From NCBI GenBank assembly GCA_900547815.1, contig URHY01000015.1:1-32192 (forward strand): 32,192 nucleotides of DNA, read 5' to 3'. Shown here in pieces: positions 1-6,385 of the stretch. Position numbers and translations under genes: made by a program. Origin of the DNA: an uncultured Solobacterium sp. GTDB lineage: Bacteria; Bacillota_I; Bacilli_A; Erysipelotrichales; Erysipelotrichaceae. The notes below the pieces were generated by a model. It did no database searches. It had not been told where the DNA came from and worked only from the letters and a program-made list of their open reading frames with translations. Position 1 is the stretch's first letter. Each line of letters opens with the position of its first letter.

Positions 1-73
1 TCTCTTTCTCAGAGCTAAAATCCCTATGACTTTTAAAGGTTGATTTATCCCTATCTAGTTTTATATATTCCTT

Positions 74-97
74 AAAAGCTGTCTTTGACAGCTTTTT
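74..97 (+). terminator. Rho-independent terminator of an upstream gene outside the window
   Basis: A 10-bp perfect stem (AAAAGCTGTC, 74-83, with GACAGCTTTT, 87-96) closes a TTT loop and ends in a T-run. It ends a transcript that starts left of the window and insulates the SRP RNA promoter just downstream. Nothing recognisable is seen in bases 1-73. Confidence 0.75.
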
Positions 98-100
98 CTA

Positions 101-129
101 TTGCGAATTGAAAATGGATTTGATATAAT
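101..129 (+). promoter_or_regulatory. Sigma-A type promoter of the SRP RNA gene
   Basis: A -35 element TTGCGA (101-106), a 17-bp spacer and a perfect -10 TATAAT (124-129) preceded by TGa, an extended -10. The predicted start falls at about 136, at the first base pairs of the SRP RNA stem. This is the best promoter match in the window and fits a highly expressed stable RNA. Confidence 0.75.
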
Positions 130-134
130 TAACT

Positions 135-214
135 GGCTACTACAATGATATCTTATGAATCAGGTCAGGTCGGGAACGAAGCAGCCTTAAGTAAGCTCCA
201 TCATGTGTAGTAGT
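135..214 (+). ncRNA. ffs: Small bacterial signal recognition particle RNA (4.5S type)
   Basis: The Ffh-binding apical domain is present: GGTCAGGTCGGGAACGAAGC (163-182) followed by AGCC matches the conserved GGUCAGG..GGAA..AGCAGCC core of helix 8. The ends pair: CTACTACA (137-144) with TGTAGTAG (206-213), and ATGAT (145-149) with ATCAT (200-204), giving one long hairpin of about 80 nt with an oligo-T tail from 214. The Alu domain of the long Bacillus-type SRP RNA is absent, so this is the short form. Placement next to tadA-dnaX-recR is a known Firmicute arrangement. The RNA binds Ffh and targets nascent membrane and secreted proteins to FtsY/Sec. Confidence 0.93.
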
Positions 215-227
215 TTTTTTTTATATT

Positions 228-740
228 AAGAAATTGGTTTCGGAGAAGAAGAGTCTGGTAGTTGAAGACTTGATTTCAAGCAGTTGAAAACACGAATGCT
301 CTATCGCCCTAAAAAACAAAATAAAACATTATCGAGTTATGCGTATAAGAAGATATTAGAAAAAGTAGAAAGAAAATGTTTGATGAATGAAGTGGATGTA
401 ATCAAAGTAGATCCAAAGAATACGAGTAAGATTGGAAAAGAAAAGTATACAAAGATCAAAGGATTGAATGTACATTATTGTGCAGCCTATGTCATCAATC
501 CTAGAGGCATGGGATTTGTGGATTAAATGAGATAAATAATCAGAACCAGAAGTTTATGATATCTTACTGGATGATAGATACATAGATCATGGATGAAATT
601 CTGAAGTATTTATAAATAAAGCATACAATAAAAACTCCATCGATAAAGACTGAATGGATCGGGATACCGAATGATTCAGAAAGGTGGAGTAGATATTGAA
701 ATGTTACTGGACGACTGGAAACGAACCGGGCACGTCATTT
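228..740 (+). pseudogene. Decayed TnpB/OrfB-like (IS200/IS605-type) transposase remnant
   Basis: Only the RuvC-like C-terminal half can be read. Frame 228 onward encodes ..SLVVEDL.., matching the RuvC-II Glu motif of TnpB. One base is then missing and the reading continues in another frame from 272 as DFKQLKTRM, so a 1-nt deletion splits the motif. The open stretch to 526 ends with NTSKIGKEKY..GLNVHYCAAYVINPRGMGF, which matches the TnpB segment 'NPAYTSxxGxxKYxxxxGLxxHxAAAxVIARRGxGF'. After 526 weak coding traces (EVYDILLDDRYIDHG, 552-596) are broken by stops. No N-terminal half, zinc finger or intact RuvC-III is visible. It is a dead fragment wedged between ffs and tadA; the exact ends are uncertain. 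Confidence 0.65.
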
Positions 741-748
741 AGACATGT

Positions 749-769
749 GACTTTTTCAAAGAAAAAGTC
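749..769 (+). repeat. Perfect 8-bp hairpin at the end of the transposase remnant
   Basis: GACTTTTT (749-756) pairs perfectly with AAAAAGTC (762-769) around a CAAAG loop. IS200/IS605-type elements carry subterminal hairpins at their ends, so this may be the old right-end hairpin of the TnpB-like remnant. It is too A/T-rich and lacks a T-tail for a confident terminator. Confidence 0.35.
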
Positions 770-834
770 TTTCCTGTACAATTTAATCATTATAATTATA
801 TATATAATAATATACATGGGAAGGAATAGAATTT

Positions 835-1305
835 ATGGATGATGTAAAATGGATGAAGGAAGCTATCAAACAGGCTAAGAAAGCAGAAAGTTATGATGAA
901 GTTCCTATTGGTTGTGTGATTGTAAAAGATGATAAAATCATAGCTCGTGGATATAACAAGCGTGAGATTTTGCAACAAAGTATTGCGCACGCAGAAATTA
1001 TGGCAATTAAAAAAGCGTGTAAGAAATTAAATACATGGAGATTAGAGGATTGCATATTATATGTAACTTTAGAACCGTGTCCTATGTGTGCAGGTGCGAT
1101 CATACAATCTAGAATTAAAGAAGTTGTATATGGAGCATCCGACCCTAAAGGAGGCTGTGTGGGTACGTGTACAAATTTATTTGAAGTATCTGAATTCAAT
1201 CATCATCCTGAATATAGAAAAGGAATCCTTGAATCTGAATGTTCAGATTTGTTAAAACAATTTTTTAAAAAGAAAAGAGATATGAAAAAGAAGCAGAAAT
1301 CATAA
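835..1305 (+). CDS. tadA: tRNA-specific adenosine deaminase
   Basis: Cytosolic zinc enzyme that deaminates A34 to inosine in the anticodon of tRNA-Arg(ACG). The 156-residue length is typical. The catalytic zinc motif is complete: HAE at 52-54 (His ligand and proton-shuttling Glu) and PCPMC at 81-85 (two Cys ligands). The C-terminal end is strongly basic, as usual for tRNA contact. The ATG at 835 follows a purine-rich GGAAGGAA site (820-827) at good spacing. It lies downstream of ffs and upstream of dnaX, the common Firmicute order, but a terminator overlapping its stop codon means dnaX is probably transcribed separately. Family identity is secure; the specific A34 substrate is inferred from the family. 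Confidence 0.95.
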   Translation: MDDVKWMKEAIKQAKKAESYDEVPIGCVIVKDDKIIARGYNKREILQQSIAHAEIMAIKKACKKLNTWRLEDCILYVTLEPCPMCAGAIIQSRIKEVVYGASDPKGGCVGTCTNLFEVSEFNHHPEYRKGILESECSDLLKQFFKKKRDMKKKQKS

Positions 1306-1326
1306 ATAGGAGTGATTTCTGCTTTT
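1291..1326 (+). terminator. Rho-independent terminator of tadA
   Basis: A 12-bp perfect stem (AAGCAGAAATCA, 1291-1302, with TGATTTCTGCTT, 1313-1324) and a short T-run. The left arm lies inside the last tadA codons and the stop codon sits at the start of the loop. Confidence 0.75.
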
Positions 1327-1419
1327 CATATATATTACACTTCCCTATTTCAATCAAATAAAATGAGTAAAACTATGATAAAATAAGATACAGGAAAACA
1401 TATAGAAAGGATTTTACGA

Positions 1420-3183
1420 ATGGCATATCAAGCATTATATAGAAAATATAGACCAACAAATTTTGATGAAGTTGTTGGTCAAACACATATAATTCAGACA
1501 TTGAAAAATGCGATCATACAAAATCGTATTGCTCATGCTTATTTATTCTGTGGTCCTAGAGGAACAGGTAAAACTTCAATCGCAAAAATATTTGCGAAGA
1601 CATTAAATTGTACGAATAGCCAAGATGCTCCTTGTGGAGTTTGTGAGAACTGCAAAATGGCTGCAAATGGAAGTCATCCAGATATTATTGAAATTGATGC
1701 TGCCAGCAACAATGGTGTAGATGAAGTAAGAAATCTGATTGATAAAGTGAAGTATGCTCCAATGCAAGGAAAATATAAAATTTATATTATTGATGAAGTT
1801 CATATGATGACTTCTGGAGCATTCAATGCATTATTAAAAACAATCGAGGAACCTCCTGCTCATGTAATTTTTATTTTTGCAACTACAGAACCAAATAAAG
1901 TTTTACCAACGATTATTTCTCGTTGTCAAAGATTTGATTTCAACAAAGTGAGTATGCATGACATTAAATATAGATTATCTATTGTTTGTAAAAATGAAGG
2001 AATTGAAATTGATGAGAATGGATTAACTTTGATTGCTCAATTAGCTGATGGAGGTATGCGTGATGCACTGTCAATATTGGATCAATGTGTTGCATACTGT
2101 TCATCTCATATTGATGTGAATGATATTCGTAAAATTTATGGTGTCGTAACATCTGAAGATATTGGTCATTTATTTTATTCGTTATATAAAAAAGATGTAG
2201 ATAGTTTTGTCAAAGATATTCAGAAATATTCAGATATGGGAATGGATATTAAAAGATTGACTGCAGATTTTATTCACATGTTGAAGGACAGTCTGATTTT
2301 AGATTATTCTGAGAATTCAACTCTAGTATCGGATATGAACAAAGATATGATTAGGAAATATTTTAAATTAGCACCTATTAATTTCAGAATTAAATGCATG
2401 GAAGAATTAATGGATACATTTAATAAATATACATACGCATCTAACGCATTAGACTACTTAGAAGCCTCTTTATTAAAAATTTCAAGTTATTCATATGAAT
2501 CGAAAACACATATTATTGATTCAGATCAGAATGATTTTAAAGAGGTAGAGGAAGAAGAAAACTATGAAACATCATATGACGATACTTCTGATGACTCAGA
2601 TATAATTGAGAAAAGCACTCAAAAAGATGATAATAATAGGGCTTTAGAGAAATCTGAAATTTCTGATGTTTCACGTGAAACATTAAAACAGTCAGAAAAT
2701 AAAAATAATAAAATCATATTAAACGATGAATTTGTCATTCAATTGTTAGTTGGAGCTACAAAGATGGAAAGAAGTATTGATACGAATAAGTTCAATAATA
2801 TAGGACAATTCATATCAAGTTTAGAATTTGGAAAATATGCGGCTACATTGAGAAACAGTAGTATTATGGCTAGTGGATCTAATTATATTGTAGTATGTGT
2901 ATCGAGTGAAATCTTTGCGAAACAAATAAATGAATTTGAACTGAATTATGGATATGAAGATTTTATGGAAGTGTTATTAGGAAAAGCTAAGAAGGTATTC
3001 GCATTAGATAAGACACAACAATCTCGTGTGTTGGATGAGTTTAAGGAAAGAATGATTAGTGGTAATCTTCCAGAACCTTATCAAGTTCGCTTGAAAAGAA
3101 AAGATTCAGAATCTAATAATAATATGAGTATAGAAGATCATATGAAAAGTTTGTTTCCAAGTATAGAAATAAAAGAAGATTAG
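1420..3183 (+). CDS. dnaX: DNA polymerase III subunits gamma/tau
   Basis: Clamp-loader ATPase that assembles the sliding clamp and links the two polymerase cores. Walker A GPRGTGKT is at 45-52. Zinc-module cysteines are at 64, 72, 75 and 78, Walker B with DEVH at 125-128, and the SRC sensor motif at 167-169. Domain III follows to about residue 360. A long acidic low-complexity linker (about 375-435, rich in E, D and S) leads to a C-terminal tau-like domain. The 587-residue length fits Firmicute tau. The ATG at 1420 has AGAAAGGA about 8 nt upstream. The linker carries a perfect parS site at 2667-2682, read as V-S-R-E-T. No A-rich slippery heptamer is seen, so a gamma form by frameshifting is not supported. 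recR follows after 10 nt. Confidence 0.97.
   Translation: MAYQALYRKYRPTNFDEVVGQTHIIQTLKNAIIQNRIAHAYLFCGPRGTGKTSIAKIFAKTLNCTNSQDAPCGVCENCKMAANGSHPDIIEIDAASNNGVDEVRNLIDKVKYAPMQGKYKIYIIDEVHMMTSGAFNALLKTIEEPPAHVIFIFATTEPNKVLPTIISRCQRFDFNKVSMHDIKYRLSIVCKNEGIEIDENGLTLIAQLADGGMRDALSILDQCVAYCSSHIDVNDIRKIYGVVTSEDIGHLFYSLYKKDVDSFVKDIQKYSDMGMDIKRLTADFIHMLKDSLILDYSENSTLVSDMNKDMIRKYFKLAPINFRIKCMEELMDTFNKYTYASNALDYLEASLLKISSYSYESKTHIIDSDQNDFKEVEEEENYETSYDDTSDDSDIIEKSTQKDDNNRALEKSEISDVSRETLKQSENKNNKIILNDEFVIQLLVGATKMERSIDTNKFNNIGQFISSLEFGKYAATLRNSSIMASGSNYIVVCVSSEIFAKQINEFELNYGYEDFMEVLLGKAKKVFALDKTQQSRVLDEFKERMISGNLPEPYQVRLKRKDSESNNNMSIEDHMKSLFPSIEIKED
2489..2500. repeat. Isolated TTCATATGAA palindrome inside dnaX
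   Basis: ATTCATATGAAT, a 12-bp perfect palindrome, contains the same 10-bp core as the array at 3874-4379. It lies at the end of dnaX domain III. It may be an extra binding site for the protein that uses the array, or chance in AT-rich coding sequence. Confidence 0.35.
2667..2682. promoter_or_regulatory. parS: parS centromere site (ParB/Spo0J binding)
   Basis: TGTTTCACGTGAAACA is a perfect 16-bp palindrome matching the conserved bacterial parS consensus TGTTNCACGTGAAACA. It sits in the poorly conserved acidic linker of dnaX, where the V-S-R-E-T translation is tolerated. parS sites cluster near the replication origin, so this suggests an origin-proximal window. No parA or parB gene is in the window. 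A 16-bp perfect match is very unlikely by chance in 32 kb. Confidence 0.9.
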
Positions 3184-3193
3184 AAGGTGAAGC

Positions 3194-3781
3194 ATGTATC
3201 CAAAAACATTTGATGATTTAATATATGAATTTCAGAAATTACCAGGAGTGGGTGCTAAGACTGCAGAGAGATATGCATTTACAGTATTAGAATGGTCAGA
3301 TGATGAAATATCTGAATTGGCAGAAACTTTAGTGAATTTAAAAAAGAAAGTAAAAAAATGTACTCGATGTGGTAATTTGACAGAAGATGAGCTTTGTGAG
3401 TATTGTAAGAATACTAATAGAAATCAGAATATCATATGTGTAGTACAAAATCCGAAAGACATATCGGTAATCGAGTCTATGCAACAATATAATGGTGTAT
3501 TTCATGTACTAGATGGATTGATTAATACACAAAAAGGAGTTTTACCAGATCAATTAAATATAAAGACTCTTTTAAATAGAGTGAATGAAAAAACAGAAGA
3601 GGTAATATTGGCTCTTGATCCTACAGTAGAAGGAGAAACGACATCTTTATATATATGCAAACTACTAGAAGGGAAGTGTAAGGTAAGTAGACTTGCTCAC
3701 GGTATTCCTGTAGGTAGTCATTTAGATTATACAGATGCAATGACATTGCTAAAAGCGTTTGAAGGACGTAAAAGCTCGTAA
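3194..3781 (+). CDS. recR: Recombination mediator protein RecR
   Basis: Forms the RecOR/RecFR complexes that load RecA on SSB-coated gaps. The 195-residue length is typical. Order seen: N-terminal helix-hairpin-helix with LPGVGAKTAERYAF (about 16-29), a four-cysteine zinc finger with C56, C59, C68 and C71, then a Toprim domain starting at ICVVQNPKDISVIE. The ATG at 3194 has AGAAGGTGA upstream. It follows dnaX by 10 nt, so the two are co-transcribed. In many bacteria a small nucleoid-associated gene (ybaB/ebfC, yaaK in Bacillus) lies between dnaX and recR; it is absent here. Confidence 0.96.
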   Translation: MYPKTFDDLIYEFQKLPGVGAKTAERYAFTVLEWSDDEISELAETLVNLKKKVKKCTRCGNLTEDELCEYCKNTNRNQNIICVVQNPKDISVIESMQQYNGVFHVLDGLINTQKGVLPDQLNIKTLLNRVNEKTEEVILALDPTVEGETTSLYICKLLEGKCKVSRLAHGIPVGSHLDYTDAMTLLKAFEGRKSS

Positions 3782-3789
3782 ATATGCTT

Positions 3790-3829
3790 AATCGTATGAA
3801 GTATTTATGATATTTCATACGATTTTTTT
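3790..3829 (+). terminator. Rho-independent terminator of the dnaX-recR operon
   Basis: An 11-bp perfect stem (AATCGTATGAA, 3790-3800, with TTCATACGATT, 3814-3824) is followed by five more T residues. It lies 8 nt after the recR stop and closes the unit. Confidence 0.8.
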
Positions 3830-3873
3830 ATATTTATAGGAATATAAGCACAAAAATCATATAGAATTCTTAA

Positions 3874-4379
3874 TTCATATGAACAAAAAAAAGCATAATA
3901 TACAATAAAATCATATGATAAAGCGTATAATTGCTTTAAATATAGTATATTCATATAAGTATCACATAGAGAGGAAAAAATCGTTGGAGGACGCTTCTGA
4001 ACATTCATATGAAATTTTTATGAATTTTCATACTAATTTTTAATGAAATCTTATTCATGTGAAAATAAAAAAGAATAAAAAATATAGAATGTGAATTAAA
4101 ATATGAATTAAGAATCTGCATAAAACCATTCATATGAACGCAGAATGTCGTAAATATTGTTCATATGAAATGTAATATTAATTATTTAGAATCATATGAA
4201 TTGTAAATTGCAAATATGAAAGGAATATTTTAATTCATGTGATATAGATATGAAAATAAAAAATATCAAATTAAATAGGATTTGAATAAATAAATAGATA
4301 TGAAGATTCATGTGAGAAAGATATGAAAAAAGTAAAAAGCATGAATATAAAATATAAAAATATAGGAAATTCATATATA
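3874..4379. repeat. Array of TTCATATGAA-type palindromes in a gene-free tract
   Basis: The 630 bases between recR and the next gene contain no credible coding sequence and are extremely AT-rich. They hold four exact copies of the 10-bp palindrome TTCATATGAA, at 3874-3883, 4004-4013, 4129-4138 and 4160-4169. One- or two-mismatch copies lie at 3910 (ATCATATGAT), 3950 (TTCATATAAG), 4054 (TTCATGTGAA), 4191 (ATCATATGAA), 4234 (TTCATGTGAT), 4307 (TTCATGTGAG) and 4370 (TTCATATATA). Half-sites (ATATGAA) are scattered between. Three neighbouring sites (4129, 4160, 4191) are spaced exactly 31 bp, about three helical turns. The density points to a cooperative binding region, most likely for the adjacent HTH/coiled-coil protein: an operator, a centromere-like site or a nucleoid-protein platform. 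Its role is inferred. Confidence 0.65.
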
Positions 4380-4459
4380 GGTATAGCTTTCTTGTTAAAA
4401 CTATGATAGACTAATCGTGACTCGTTAGATTATTATTATGAATTTCATAGGAAGGGGAC

Positions 4460-5014
4460 ATGGATATGCCTGAAGAAGCATCAGCAATTGATGTATATTA
4501 TGATATGGATATTGCACAGATATGCCAACATTTCAATAAATCAAGAAATACAGTAGATAAAGCAATCGCAAAATTAGTAAAAGATAATCCAGATAAAGAT
4601 TGGAAATATAAAAACCCGGCAACTCGTCGTATCACAATCAAGGCTGAAGGCGTTGAAAGATTATCTACTTATTTTAGGAAAGAAAAACATGAAATATCAA
4701 CAGTTGAAATGGAACTACGATTCGAAAATGAAAAGCTTAAAGCAATTATAGAAGAAAAAGAGAAGGCACAAGCCCAAATTGAACAATTATATCAAGAAAA
4801 ACTTAAATTAGAAATTGAAAAGAGTAAACAAACCTTCCTATTAGAAACGCAAACAAAAGATGAGAAAATTTCTGAATTAGAATCTGAAAATCAGAAATTA
4901 AAAGATATAGAAGAACTTTATAATAAAAATAAAGAAGAAACTGAAAATTATAAGAAAAAAGAAGAAGAATATAATTCCAAATCCTTCTTCTATCGTTTAA
5001 CACATAAATTTTAA
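4460..5014 (+). CDS. HTH / coiled-coil protein, RocS or pSK1-Par-like candidate segregation factor
   Basis: 184 residues. An N-terminal helix-turn-helix lies at about 17-40 (MDIAQICQHFNKSRNTVDKA), with a short wing-like stretch to about 72. A long charged heptad-rich coiled coil runs from about 78 to 170, and a short tail SFFYRLTHKF (175-184) carries bulky hydrophobic and basic residues like an amphipathic membrane or partner anchor. This architecture is shared by RocS of pneumococcus (chromosome segregation), the staphylococcal pSK1 Par family and, more loosely, Bacillus RacA. The ATG at 4460 follows a strong AGGAAGGGG site. The palindrome array directly upstream is a natural candidate target. 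A strong terminator follows. Function is inferred from architecture and context; an ordinary coiled-coil transcription regulator is the alternative. Confidence 0.8.
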   Translation: MDMPEEASAIDVYYDMDIAQICQHFNKSRNTVDKAIAKLVKDNPDKDWKYKNPATRRITIKAEGVERLSTYFRKEKHEISTVEMELRFENEKLKAIIEEKEKAQAQIEQLYQEKLKLEIEKSKQTFLLETQTKDEKISELESENQKLKDIEELYNKNKEETENYKKKEEEYNSKSFFYRLTHKF

Positions 5015-5556
5015 TCATTTAATGCTCTAGCAATTTTGCTAGGGCAATTTTTTATCCATTTTAAATCATATTTTTCTAAGATTGAATTGAAAAAGTGGAT
5101 TCCATCATGATCTGAAGTGTATTCATATTCTATTTCATAATCAGTATGATTTTTGTAGTCTGTTTTATCTAAACATAATTCTCCATGTTCAAATTCATAC
5201 ACATATCTCAAGGTGGTAAAACTAGCTGTTGGATGTAAATTTTTAGGGATTTGATATTGATCAAACCAATTTAATATTTCTGTATCATTAATATCATCTA
5301 TGTTTTTAGTGTTGATTTCTTTTTCAAATTCATAATGTGTGTATTCATCTTTTCTGATTTTTAAAGTGAATATCTTTTTATTTTGAATCGTTCGAATTCG
5401 TACTGCACCATGTTGTTTCTTTACATCTTGATTCTTTGTATCAAAGTATGTGTTTGTTTGTGTTATTGGATTCTGAAAATCATATGAATGAAGTATTTCG
5501 TTATATACTTCTTCATCGATCAATAATTTCAATTCTCTTTCAATATTATCATACAT
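5011..5556 (-). CDS. CYTH-domain protein (triphosphate tunnel metalloenzyme, YjbK-like)
   Basis: 181 residues. The ExExK signature of the CYTH/TTM superfamily is at the N-terminus as E6-R-E8-L-K10. Alternating charged strands follow (IRTIQNKKIFTLKIRK, YEFEKEIN, ELCLDKTDY, YEIEYEY), consistent with an eight-strand tunnel that binds triphosphate and divalent metal. Members hydrolyse inorganic triphosphate or act on nucleotide triphosphates; the Bacillus homologue YjbK is often next to ppnK (NAD kinase), which is divergent here. The ATG at 5556 has GGGTGAT about 5 nt upstream. It is convergent with, and overlaps by 4 nt, the HTH gene. The substrate cannot be read from the sequence. Confidence 0.85.
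   Translation of the reverse strand: MYDNIERELKLLIDEEVYNEILHSYDFQNPITQTNTYFDTKNQDVKKQHGAVRIRTIQNKKIFTLKIRKDEYTHYEFEKEINTKNIDDINDTEILNWFDQYQIPKNLHPTASFTTLRYVYEFEHGELCLDKTDYKNHTDYEIEYEYTSDHDGIHFFNSILEKYDLKWIKNCPSKIARALND
5024..5053 (+). terminator. Terminator of the HTH/coiled-coil gene
   Basis: A 9-bp stem (GCTCTAGCA, 5024-5032, with TGCTAGGGC, 5037-5045, one G-T pair) and a run of six T (5048-5053). It lies inside the 3' end of the convergent CYTH gene, whose stop overlaps the stop of the HTH gene. Confidence 0.75.
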
Positions 5557-5611
5557 TCATATCACCCATTAAATATGTTACAATAGATTTAATGAAAGAG
5601 GAAGTGATTTG

Positions 5612-6385
5612 ATGCGTTTTAGTTTGGTAGACAGGGGAGACGACAACTCAAAAAGAGTTGCAGAAACTCTAAAGAAAAAATGTCTTGCTATTGGATGGGA
5701 ATATGATGATGAGAAATCTGAAGTTATCTTTTCTGTCGGAGGTGATGGTACCTTATTAAGAGCGATTCATACGTATATAGATAGATTGGATGATATTCAA
5801 TTTGTTGCGATACATACGGGTAATTTAGGCTTTTTTACCGACTATACACAAGATGAACTGGATCATTTGGTATATGATTTAAAACATAATAAACCAACAA
5901 TTGAAGAATTTAATCTACTTCAAATGGATCTTCCTCAAGTCAATGAAACATTATATGCATTAAATGAAGTACGTATTGAAAGTTTGGCTAAAACATTAGT
6001 GCTGGATATCTCGATAGATGATGAATTTTTTGAAAGCAGTCAAGGCTCAGGTATTTGTGTGAGTACTCAATCTGGTTCTACCGCTGTAAATAGAGCTCTT
6101 AAAGGGGCGGTCGTGGATCCAGGGTTAAAGGTTTTACAACTTTGTGAAATCATGCCTATTTCACATAAGAACCATCATTCTTTAAAAAATCCATATATTA
6201 TGAATGATACACGAAAAATTGGGGTCAGAGGTGATACACTTGCCTATGCACATGTATGTTATGATCACTTAGAAAGGGATTTAGCATCGATTTCTGAAAT
6301 AATCATACATTCGAGTACAAAAAAAGTACGATTTGCGAGATATCGTACTTATTCTTATTTGACTCGACTTAAGAATTTATATTAA
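5612..6385 (+). CDS. nadK: NAD kinase (ATP or polyphosphate dependent)
   Basis: Phosphorylates NAD+ to NADP+. The diagnostic GGDGTLL motif is at 43-49, a glycine-rich GNLGFF segment around 71-76, the NE motif in LNEVRIE, and the later conserved SGICVSTQSGSTAVN segment. The product is 257 residues, typical of the short Firmicute type. ATG 5612 is preferred over an adjacent upstream TTG at 5609 because AGAGGAAG (5597-5604) is well spaced to it. A TACAAT -10 with upstream TGt (5576-5584) is a likely promoter. The 3' end overlaps the convergent rodA-like gene by 17 nt. Confidence 0.95.
   Translation: MRFSLVDRGDDNSKRVAETLKKKCLAIGWEYDDEKSEVIFSVGGDGTLLRAIHTYIDRLDDIQFVAIHTGNLGFFTDYTQDELDHLVYDLKHNKPTIEEFNLLQMDLPQVNETLYALNEVRIESLAKTLVLDISIDDEFFESSQGSGICVSTQSGSTAVNRALKGAVVDPGLKVLQLCEIMPISHKNHHSLKNPYIMNDTRKIGVRGDTLAYAHVCYDHLERDLASISEIIIHSSTKKVRFARYRTYSYLTRLKNLY
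6319..6350 (-). terminator. Terminator of the RodA/FtsW gene, inside nadK
   Basis: On the minus strand a 9-bp perfect stem (AAGTACGAT with ATCGTACTT; plus-strand arms 6324-6332 and 6342-6350) is followed by a T-run (plus-strand A residues 6319-6323). It lies wholly inside the nadK coding sequence. Confidence 0.65.

Noticed and set aside
1..73. End of a tRNA or rRNA gene at the left edge
   Set aside because: No CCA end, T-loop or rRNA signature is visible; only the terminator at 74-97 can be supported.
1368..1380. 13-mer TAAAACTATGATA shared by the dnaX and HTH-gene upstream regions (also 4395-4407) as a common control element
   Set aside because: Given the A/T bias, many 13-mer matches are expected by chance in 32 kb; only the TATGAT part looks promoter-like and no -35 is present at either place.
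2612..2640. A-rich run in dnaX as a programmed frameshift site for a gamma subunit
   Set aside because: The run has only five A before G, not the A-AAA-AAG heptamer, and no clear following hairpin or upstream Shine-Dalgarno-like stimulator was seen.
3805..4374. Short minus-strand open frames within the palindrome tract
   Set aside because: Low-complexity F, Y, L and I rich translations, no ribosome sites, and the palindromes run through them; better explained as AT-rich non-coding DNA.
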